This document shows, piece by piece, positions 54,941 to 64,000 of a DNA stretch of 64,000 nt. Each line of letters opens with the position of its first letter. Position 1 is the stretch's first letter. The position numbers were made by a program, and so were the translations under genes. The notes beneath the pieces are model-generated. The model saw only the letters and a list, made by a program, of their open reading frames with translations. It was not told the DNA's origin and did no database searches. The stretch comes from Metopolophium dirhodum (taxonomy: Eukaryota; Arthropoda; Insecta; Hemiptera; Aphididae): positions 16,430,001 to 16,494,000 of the forward strand of contig NC_083566.1 of the NCBI RefSeq assembly GCF_019925205.1, in the 5' to 3' direction.

Positions 54941-55948
54941 ATTGCATTGTTCACGGTTAATCTATTTATTAATCATACATAATTCATAAAATAGGTGACG
55001 TAATATAATATTATAATTATTGTGTATTTACTACAACAACATCAGCACTTTCTTTAATGGATTAATACAGGCCAAAAGTTAAGTATAAAATGTTTGACAC
55101 ATCATATTATTATATACTTTGTTTGATGTTGTTTGTTCTTGTATATCAATTATCTCTCTATACGTAATGTATCTACATTAATATAATGGTTATATGTCCA
55201 TTACACTACCTTACGAGAGTCTCTAGCACAAAACACTCACTTGTGATATTAAAAAGCGAATGGACTGTGTTTTTATTGCTGGTAAATACGCTTAGAAGTT
55301 TTCAACTTTTTGTTTTTAGATGCTAATTTTTACCATCAAAACTTATATTATATTTAGTAATCCCTTGTTTCAAAACTAAAAAAATAATAACAATATTAAT
55401 ATACGTACCTCCTAGATGTCAGTCAGAAATAAACATGTTAAAAATGTAATACTCCCTTAAGTACACAGTTTTTTATACATCTAAAATAAAATAGTTATAG
55501 TATAAAGTATGTTATTTTCTTAAATAAAATATTATCTGTGATAATGTACCTAACATTTGTACCTATTATTTAATAGGTTATAATTTGCATTTTTTTATCA
55601 ATAAATATTTTTATTGTTTTTTAAAACTAATAATATTATACATTTTGGCAAACAATTTTTTCTTAGTGTTTTCTTGTTGGTATAATTTACAATAGTAAAA
55701 TTACAGCTGAAATGTATACACTTTTTAGTATTATAAAATATGTTTAATTTATTATATACATTTATACAAAAAACATATGGTAAAGGGTTATTATCATATT
55801 ATGATATGTTCGAATATACGTGGTTTTATTTGTGGAGGCTACCTTTAAAATATTTATAATAAATACAATATTGTTCATAATATTCTTAAAATCTTGATAG
55901 ATATAAAAAAATAATTAAAGGTTGTTCTGGTTGGCATACATGATTCAA

Positions 55949-55976
55949 CCCCCCCCCCCCACCACCACCACCACCC
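55949..55976. repeat. 12-C homopolymer followed by ACC repeats
   Basis: Twelve C followed by five ACC units. Confidence 0.9.
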
Positions 55977-55999
55977 GTCATACCCAAGAAAAAAATCGC

Positions 56000-58900
56000 T
56001 TATGTATACTAGTCATAGAAATAAATTAGTATGTTCAAGATATTTTACAGAATTAATAACGTTTAAAATTATTGCGAGGAAACGGTCGTAAATTAAAAAG
56101 TTTAACTAATTAAAAATATTACTTTCTTAATTTTTTTTTAAATTTATTATTACTCAGTCGTCATGATCTTGTTTATCCTCCTACTTTATTCCGTAGCAGA
56201 CTTTAGTTTGGGAAAATAAAGATTTATGATAAGAAAGTAATTTCGTACAGAACACTTCCCAGATAGTTCTTCGTTGCCCGTGCCATTGCCACTGAAACAT
56301 TTGTATCCGCTGTAGTTGTGTTGTATGTCCGATAAAGTTGCAAATTTCTATTCAAAACTTGTTCGCATAATATTCGATATATACCTTATTTATAATATTA
56401 TATTATACCATGCACGAAAAACTTGCAGCAAAAGTAAGATCGGTGTATCTTAAATAAAAAAATCGTGCCTTAACAAATATACAAATAAATTATATTAATT
56501 CCTTATAATATTATACTGCTACAATTATTTTATAATAAATTATACTAGTGTAGTATAAATTATAGTCAACACGCATCGTCAAAATTGATAGGCTGTCACC
56601 TATCATACTAAAATTATTATTGTATTCGTAATTTTCAATTCCATTGACGTAGGTACTATATGTTTACCTGCCGATTCGTCGGCCGCAGTATATTTAAGTG
56701 TTGAACACAAACGCAAAATGCAAATGTAATTAATTCGACTTTTGAATAAATAAATTAATAAAAAATGTAATGTGCAGACACATTGGACGTCATTGGACCT
56801 GTCAATATTTCAATAGGTACTATATACTATTAAAATTAATCTTTTATTAAAACTTACACTAAATACGATCATATTATATGATATTAAAAATCGACCACAA
56901 ACAACTGTGTTGTTTTTAAATTAATCACAAAACTTAAAATGAGGTTACTGCAATAATTATAGACGATTATTTAATCATTTCGGGCTGTGTATAGATTAAG
57001 TGGATATATTAGTTCGAAATTCTATTGCGGTCGATGAATAATGAAGGTTAAATGAATAAAATTCAATTTCACAACACTCCTTTAGAAAAGTTCCCTGGTA
57101 ACATTCTGTTACACGTAGACAAGAAATCATATTTCCGTAGGGTAGTCATGTTATAGCTCATGACTGATGGAATATCTGATCCTTTATTCAATTAGTTTTT
57201 AAAAAGTGGGCGAGGACCGCTGCAATTGCAATATTATTGATAGCGACATTGTATCATATTGATATATCGTTTGGTTTTCTTTAACTGAACGTCCAGTTCA
57301 GTTTTATCTGTAAAACTCTCAGCAAAATAATCTTTAGACTCGTATGTATAGAGTTGAAGTGACTTCCATTAATTGTACACTACAATACCTATCTATAATT
57401 GAATTTGATTCGTAATTTATACCTACCTAAAACTATATGCTCGTATGTTGAGGATTATATAATTATTATTACAACATACAACTGTGTGATATCAGCAAAC
57501 TTTAATTTCGTATTGTTTGTCCAATTGATGCATTATTGTGTTATATGTTTACTATTTTGATCCATTCAAAATTAATTGCATCATTCTATATTATGTTTAA
57601 TAAAAATTGCACGCTATATACGAGTAAGTACAAAAAATTGTTCTTTAATTTAAAATTATGATATTATTGTCATAATAGTTCAATTTTATTTTAACTACTT
57701 ATACACCTATTTATAGGTATACGAAAATAAAATATTATATTGAAATTACTAAAACTTTACTATACCTACCTACTTCCATTCATATTCTCCCCTGTTATTT
57801 GAAATATTTTTTTACTTCACACTGCGTTAATATACGTCAAATAATATCTGTACGTCAATATTTACTAGGATTTATGGCCACAATTGTAATTTATGATAAT
57901 ACACATTTTATCTTATGTCCGTTTCAAAAAATCCCCCAAAAAAATATATTCTGAAATAAAACACTCATTTTATGTCATTATTATTCTATTATTTTGGCAC
58001 GCTTTAAAAACCATAGAATAAATTGAAAAAAGTTTTTATAAAGATGTTGCTAAATATTAAGTGTTTTAAAAATCTAAATTTTAAATGAGTTTCGTTTTAA
58101 GGGAAATGGACATTGGACGAAGTTTTTGGCAATTTAAACATAGCACTATGTCGTTGCTAGAAATAACGGAGGACTAAAAAAACAAAGTTTTTGTTTACAT
58201 TGATTTAAAAACGATCACAATGATTAGTAACAATTTTAAATATTCAATGATAAAAAATAATTTAATATAATTATTATATTGAATGCATATTGGAATCGCC
58301 AAATTTCGGAATATGTTTATTAAATATCATTCAATTATATTATTGAACATTTATTTTATTTGTTTGGTATGATGAACTATGAAGTACAAAATTTTATTAT
58401 AATTTATATGATTTTTATTTCTATTTCAAATTTCAATCATGAATCAAAATATTGATGTTAATAATGATGGCTATTATTAATTATTATCATAAATTATGAT
58501 AAACTATGGTTTAGTTATAGGTGCCCAAAGTTAATTTACATTAAAAATTATCAATTTATTTTCACAAAATATGCACATTCAATTAGGTATAAAAAATTTT
58601 AAATTTTACATCTCTGTTATCATACTTATTAAACACATTACATATGTATTATAATATCTTATGCGGTTACGCTGTATGACGTGATAACACCTATTTTTTA
58701 CATCTCTGATGATCACTATTATGTAATTTTATCATTTACAAACGCAATAGAAGTTATTTATACAACACTATGCAATATTATAATAATCGTCATATAACAT
58801 TATTAATCACTTGTCAAAAATCTTACCAAATTCATCACAAATAAAACGAAATTAGATTACAGAACGCAAATGCTGATATCGTGTCAACCATCCTTGATTT

Positions 58901-59800
58901 AACATAAATTAATGTCAGTTGAAATGCGCGATGGATTTTACAACCTATCTTTGATAATCCAATGCATACCAATAAAATCAAACCACGCTGCAGACTGTTG
59001 GTGGTATATCACGAATGATTGACTGCTTTAAATGCCTATAGCTTTATAAAATTATACATTATGTTATTTCTTCAAACTCCTGACAGTTGGCGTATACAGA
59101 AATTATCCATCCGATTAGATTAAATTATAAATAACGTGATTCAAAAAATCTACCCAATAAAACCTAATAATCTATATCATAACTCATAAGCATGTGATTT
59201 ATATTCTATTCGAATGATTCAATAATAATTTGCAAGCTACTTATTTATTTCTAATCCACTAAATCAGTTTCAAAACAAACATAGGTCCCTACTGCATTTA
59301 AAAATGATAAGCATAATTTTATCAATGGAATTCAATTATAAGCATATTATTATACAGTATATAATAACTGATAATAGGTATGCATTGTTTACTCATTTTA
59401 TATGTAAGCAACTTAATATGTTGAACACAAAATGTCAATTAAAACTCCGTATCATGCATACATACGGTACCCAAGTAAAAAATTAGTGTTATAGTATATA
59501 AAATAACATATCCTAGTACGATTTTCCATATAAAATAAACTTATTGGTATTTCATATTCCATATTAATATAGTTAAATTACTTATAATGTCTAACGTTAG
59601 CTTTCAGCTATAATTAAACAATGTACAATAATTCAGTAAAGACAACTTATTATAAAATACAAACAATTATTTTGTCATAACGATAAGTCTATTAAATCGT
59701 CAAGTTTATGTAGGAATACCTATTACTATTTTAAATTCTTATAATCTAAATAAAAATATACCGTAGAAAAAACAAACAAGAGCAATTTACTAAAAATATC
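56000..59800. other. AT-rich non-coding DNA
   Basis: No gene, RNA gene or classified element seen. The short frame at 59304-59486 is AT-rich and unrecognised. Confidence 0.5.
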
Positions 59801-60200
59801 TTTCTCGTCAATTGTCGCCGTCGTCATTCATCGATATCATCTGGTAACCATCTACTGAGCCGAATTCCCAGAAGCATTTATTGTCATGGATTATGTGTAG
59901 CGCTTCTCTCCGTCTTAAAGTCACATCCGCCCGTTAAGACTACACTTTAACGGGCCTGGGAGAGTGGAAAAAGGAGCTCAACGTGGAACAAACCTTCTTC
60001 CTACTGATTCCTCTCTCTCCCTCGACCGTATAAACTAAAAGACTTTCGTCTCTTCTCCTCAGACCCCTACCACAGCCCTTTCCATGGATCTTAAGTGTAC
60101 ATCATGAACAAATGGCTGCCGGATTTAAGCTCGTGTCTGCTTGCTGTAAATCAATGTTGCATTGTCCCCGTTTATCTCTTTTTATTATTATTACTATTAG
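59800..60200. other. GC-richer block just upstream of the second exon
   Basis: The final 400 bases before the acceptor region are CG-containing and include a perfect 9-bp inverted repeat GCCCGTTAA/TTAACGGGC with a 9-nt loop (59929-59955) and CT-rich runs (60000-60080). There is no open frame leading into the exon. A splicing or transcriptional control role is possible. Confidence 0.35.
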
Positions 60201-60257
60201 GTATTATTATTATTGTTTAATATTATTCATGTGAGATTTTATGTATTTTTTTTTTAG

Positions 60258-60455
60258 GTTTTTTAAATCTCAACTCTAATCAGCACCTCAAGTCACCGTC
60301 CAACTACGGTCTCATGGACCAAATAGCAGCCCTGCACTGGATACAGGAGAATATAGCGGTATTTGGTGGTGACCCTAGTAACGTAACATTAATGGGTCAT
60401 GGCACCGGGGCCGCTTGCGTCGGTTTCTTGATGGCATCGTCCGCGGTACCAGATG
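60258..60455 (+). CDS. Nlg: Neuroligin internal exon (nucleophile-elbow region, catalytic serine absent)
   Basis: This exon continues the same neuroligin ectodomain. The split glycine codon G|GT joins the exon ending at 24986, giving NYRLGILG followed by FLNLNSNQ. It then reads NYGLMDQIAALHWIQENI, FGGDPSNVTLMGHGTG and AACVGFLMASSAVPDG. In acetylcholinesterases the matching elbow is G-E-S-A-G with the nucleophilic serine; here it is G-H-G-T-G, so the serine is missing, as expected for a non-catalytic adhesion member. NVT is a possible N-glycosylation site, and the Cys in AACV is a candidate disulfide cysteine. The acceptor is a T-run ending in TAG at 60255-60257; the donor GTAAGT begins at 60456. 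The exon is 198 nt (66 codons), phase 1 at both ends. The expected next segment (LFHRA..MSGS-like) is not found before 64000. Confidence 0.95.
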
Positions 60456-60926
60456 GTAAGTTTCCAAAAATGAATATCGTATTTAAACCTGATAAAAACG
60501 ATTGTACAGCGTATTATGAGGGTCCAATTTAGTCATGTGGTCGATTAGAGGTCATTAATAGCGACACATTATTTTAATCGTTTCAGTTGCACCTTAATAT
60601 CTTTTACGCAATAAACACACTAAATAAATATTTATTCGTTTAATCAATTTTACAAATAATTCCAACATATTTAAATTATCAACTATATAAGTATGATATA
60701 TATTATGCTTATGCGTAGTGAATACCTGTGTATTTGATTAAAACAAACAAAATATAAATTATTTACAGCCCTTAATATTGATAATTTAACATTTAAAAAA
60801 TATATATCCATAAATGTTTGATGAAGCCAATGACGACATGGGTAAAAATTCGTATTTTACTAACTAGAATACCTATTCGTGTTTAATTGGTTTTCATGAT
60901 ATTTAAAAAAAAAAGTATTTGAAATA

Positions 60927-61887
60927 TCGATGGCTAAGAGGCCAAAAGTTGTATGTCCTAAACATTAAATTTTACAAGAGAGCAGTTTTAAGATTTAAAA
61001 TTATTCTACACCAAAACATTTGTGTTTTTCAGTGTTGCAACTGATTTATTTGTAAAATATTCTGTAGATTACATAAATTATTACTTTTAGGTCTTAAAAT
61101 TTGTTTTCAACGTAATTATAATGTTTCTTTTAAATTTAAATGGGACTTGTTATGAATGGTAATTATAATATATTTTTACCGTGGACATATAAGGTTTTGA
61201 TGGACATATTAAAAGTTGTTAATTTAATATAAACTCTAATTTATTTATTGTATAAATAGTTAAAATGTACGTAAGACTAATTTTTTTGATATATAAATTC
61301 AATTTGCTTATATAATTGCAGTAAAAAAGTAAAAAATATAAAAAATATTGCAATTTTTTATTGAATGTAAAAAATAATAAAGTAGCATTTTTCATCAAAT
61401 TTTTAGTCAAATAAAACCCGTGTTTAATGATATGTTATGTTAATTGAAGATATCATATTATTTAGTGTAATTTAAAATTAAAAAAATTTATTATTTAAAA
61501 TAATACGTCCAGACATATTCATTTTTTTATAAATAGATAAACAAATTCAATATTATCTAGAACATTACACGTCCAAAATGTAATGTATTGTTTTTGACAA
61601 AAGTAACAAGTCCGGACTTGTTGTATTTGCCCGCTTGATATTTAGATCACGTTAAAATATTTATTGTATGTTTCACTAAATTAGGACTTGTTATATGTGT
61701 GTACTAAAAAAATCTATCTTGCACTAAAAACACAAAAATTTTAAGCATAAATAAAACATGTTTTTAATTATGATATTGACTTGTAATGTTTTACCGAATC
61801 AAAAAGACGACCCAGATAAACCCTATGGACTAATAAAACGATTTTGAGAAAAATTGGACTTACAACTTTTGGCCTCTTAGCCATCGA
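60927..61887 (-). mobile_element. Non-autonomous DNA transposon with terminal inverted repeats, copy 2
   Basis: A 961-bp element, reverse-oriented relative to the copy at 45262. Ends are TCGATGGCTAAGAGGCCAAA and its complement over about 32 bp, flanked by TA (60925-60926 and 61888-61889). It contains the perfect 18-bp palindrome AACAAGTCCGGACTTGTT (61615-61632). No transposase is encoded. It carries about 60 bp absent from copy 1. It sits 471 bp downstream of the second neuroligin exon. Confidence 0.87.
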
Positions 61888-62852
61888 TATGATGTCCTTT
61901 TAGATGGAAAATCAAACAAAAAGCTAAATACAAATATGTATTTAATATTTATGTACTTTTAAATGTTGGCAAACATGTGTTTTAATTTGTTTAATGATTT
62001 AAATTAAATGTTAAAACTATTTATTATTTGTATTTTTATCCCAATAGTTGGATAGGTATCTAATTCTGTAATGTATGTAATAATATCTATTCATACTTCG
62101 TATTGTAGATAAAGGAAGGGCAGGCTGTATTTTTTTATAAAATCAAAATAGTACATAAAAAAATTCAATTTATTAGTGCATGGAATAGAAAGATATATTA
62201 TTATACGCGTACAAACTATAAACGCCTTTGTTGTTAAAAGGAACCGTGCCAAATCTCTTGACTTTACTTAAAAAAGTTTGTTTTGTGAGAGATTGTTTTT
62301 GTCTTTTACGTAACCTCACTCACCATAGCAACACATTATAAAATTCAACCAAGGACGTTAGAAATGATAGCAATATTTTTGTTGTTGAAAATATTTTAAA
62401 TAGGAATGTAATGAGTTATTTTAAGTTAGAAAATAGTAAGAAGTTTTTGTTTTGTAAATTTTAATTGAAAAATGTATGACAATACTATTAGTCGATAAAT
62501 TAATAGTATTCATAGTTTAAATTAATTAAACAAAATTAAAAAAATATTGGATAAATCAGATATTTTGAAATGCTTGTTTTATTTTGCAGTTTATAATATT
62601 ATTATATTGACGTAAATATGTTTTTGGTCAGGGAAACGATATTTTATTTTTCTAACCAATTTTGTTGTTATGGTATGACTTATTTATAAAAACATATTTA
62701 TTATGATTCATAGATTTTCCTCGTAGAGAAAAAAAATCGAGTAGGGTGCTATAGTTTTTATAAAATATTTACTATAAAATACGGAGATTGTGGCAGTTGT
62801 TAGTTTTTCTAATTTATTTAAAAATACTTTTACTGATAAAAATAATAAAATA

Positions 62853-63100
62853 GTGGCTTGGTGTGGCTTGGTGTGTGCATTCAGTCACGAAACCCATTTT
62901 GAGTGTACGCACTAGCCAGTATCACTAGCTCCCGGATGGGTGACCACCCGAGATTATTAGTGACAAATCCTTGCCACACATACTCACACGTGTTAAAAAT
63001 CCTACAGTATCCTCCCCACAGTACATTAACCTGAGTACCTAACTTCAGGGTACCTAACCTCAGTTGATGAAGACTTAAAAAAAAGTACAATAAAAAAAAA
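62853..63100 (+). mobile_element. 5S rRNA-like SINE, copy 2
   Basis: Same unit as at 35584. It has the TGGCTTGGTGTGG head, the 5S box C-like CGGATGGGTGACCACC (from 62932), then CCTTGCCACACATA, CTACAGTA and CTCAGTTG, and an A-rich 3' end. The flanking AATAATAAAATA (62841-62852 and 63108-63119) is a possible 12-bp target duplication, though low-complexity. The 3' border is approximate. Confidence 0.65.
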
Positions 63101-64000
63101 CAATAATAATAATAAAATAAAATATATCTGGCCGATAAAAATTATCAATAATAATTTTGATTCAATTATTTCTAAAGTAGGCATGAGTTTGTGATTTAGT
63201 CAATTATTATAATAATCCATATGAAAAACAAATATGACTAGGCTGATCCGGTTGTTTTTCAGTCATTTAAATACAATTTTGCTTTAACTAATAATAAATT
63301 TACTTGAATTTCTTTATTAATATGGATTCAGTGAAAATAAAAAATACTAAGTATTATTTTATAATAAACCAATCTAAGTTTTAGATAAGCCATTTTTTAT
63401 GAATTATAATACAAACAATATAACTATAGATATTCGGGATTTAAATCCTAAAAACTATGTTTTTTTTTTTTTAAATGTTCTTTTAATTTGTATTTCCTTT
63501 GTTTTAACCGATAGATTAATTGAATACCTACTGAGCTATCGGCGCTTCACTCAATAATAATGTTTTACCATTCCTAAAGTAGGCTTTAATAAAAATATAT
63601 CTGATCGAGTTTTCGTGATTCTTGTTTTTTTATAGGAGTACTATTTAACGCCACAATAATTATGGCTCCAAAAACTATGGACGTTGCCCGAAAACGATTA
63701 AGGTTAATACGCTTAATTTCGAGTAGTTTCTTAATTCTTTGTTCATTTCAAAACCAGTGATATATAATCCACTCTAGATTGCAACGTCGTGCTCGGGTAC
63801 AACATTGAGGGAACAGTTGTTAAAAAGCGCGTACGGCATACCAATACACGGCTAATAATAATTAATTTTTTTTTTTGCCAGCTGCATTGGGGGCTTTTAT
63901 CGGGTCGTTTATAACGTCCCGCTCGTCGTTTTCCCCATCGACTTTCACGGAATAAACTCCTATAAAGACATAAAGGTTTTAGCCTTTCTCAGGCCAAGAC

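Larger units (their letters stand above)
24987..60257 (+). other. Neuroligin intron, about 35.3 kb
   Basis: The intron is bounded by GTAAGT at 24987 and a polypyrimidine tract plus TAG at 60257, interrupting a glycine codon in phase 1. The two flanking exons give an uninterrupted protein alignment to neuroligins, so no missing exon is required between them. The intron holds several repeat copies, one TIR element, one SINE and a series of GC-richer blocks listed separately. I found no convincing nested gene on either strand; the open frames inside it are short and resemble no family I recognise. Confidence 0.85.
60456..64000 (+). other. Next neuroligin intron, start (partial)
   Basis: The intron begins with the donor GTAAGT at 60456 and runs beyond the window. 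It contains the second TIR element (60927-61887) and the second 5S-like SINE (62853-63100). AT-rich unique-looking DNA fills 61890-62850 and 63120-63600. A pyrimidine tract ending in CAG near 63882 and a TAG near 63637 resemble acceptors, but the frames that follow do not match a neuroligin. Confidence 0.75.

Noticed and set aside
62881..63090. 69-codon minus-strand frame
   Set aside because: It is the antisense of the 5S-like SINE copy.
63637..63760. Third neuroligin exon after the TAG acceptor-like site
   Set aside because: The frame (GVLFNATIIMAPKTM...) lacks the expected LFHRA/MSGS motif and has no donor.
63882..63952. Exon after the pyrimidine tract and CAG
   Set aside because: The frame ALGAFIGSFITS ends in a stop and does not match the family.

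Overview
The window reads as a piece of an AT-rich insect chromosome, most likely an aphid (Hemiptera: Aphididae). By eye it is roughly 70% A+T, nearly all of it non-coding. It contains spliceosomal exons with GT/AG borders, tRNA- and 5S-like SINEs, a LINE fragment and short-TIR DNA elements. The species call is inference from composition and repeat style; the neuroligin exons only establish an animal, and their wording is closest to insect neuroligins.

One protein-coding gene is supported, on the + strand: a neuroligin (cholinesterase-like postsynaptic adhesion protein). Two internal exons are visible, at 24825-24986 (162 nt) and 60258-60455 (198 nt). They join in frame into one continuous piece of the alpha/beta-hydrolase-like ectodomain. 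An intron of about 35.3 kb separates them. All three intron phases seen at these exon borders are phase 1. The start codon, signal peptide, remaining ectodomain, transmembrane segment and tail are not in the window. Positions 1-24824 are therefore upstream intron or 5' flank, and 60456-64000 is the start of the next intron.

Layout: 1-900 GC- and CpG-richer segment; 900-9700 AT-rich DNA with a tRNA-derived SINE (about 6150-6395, minus) and a 5'-truncated Jockey-like LINE end (about 7517-8150, minus); 9700-13600 further GC-richer islands; 13600-20690 featureless AT-rich DNA; 20697-21755 first copy of an unclassified repeat family; 22540-23760 GC-rich block; 24825 first exon. The 35-kb intron holds more repeat copies (26.6, 42.7, 44.4, 46.5-48.4, 52-53 and 54.1 kb), GC-richer islands (27.8, 30.5, 33.9, 37.8 and 53.1 kb), a 5S-like SINE (35584-35822) and an 891-bp terminal-inverted-repeat element (45262-46152). 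Downstream of the second exon come a 961-bp inverted copy of that element (60927-61887) and a second 5S-like SINE (62853-63100).

I see no rRNA, functional tRNA, CRISPR, operon or intact transposase/reverse transcriptase gene, and no convincing new multi-gene system. The most unusual items are the 5S-like SINE pair, the inverted pair of TIR elements with an internal 18-bp palindrome, and the unclassified repeat family whose core is bounded by inverted ATTCTGAGCGGAG motifs. GC and AT statements are by eye, not computed.
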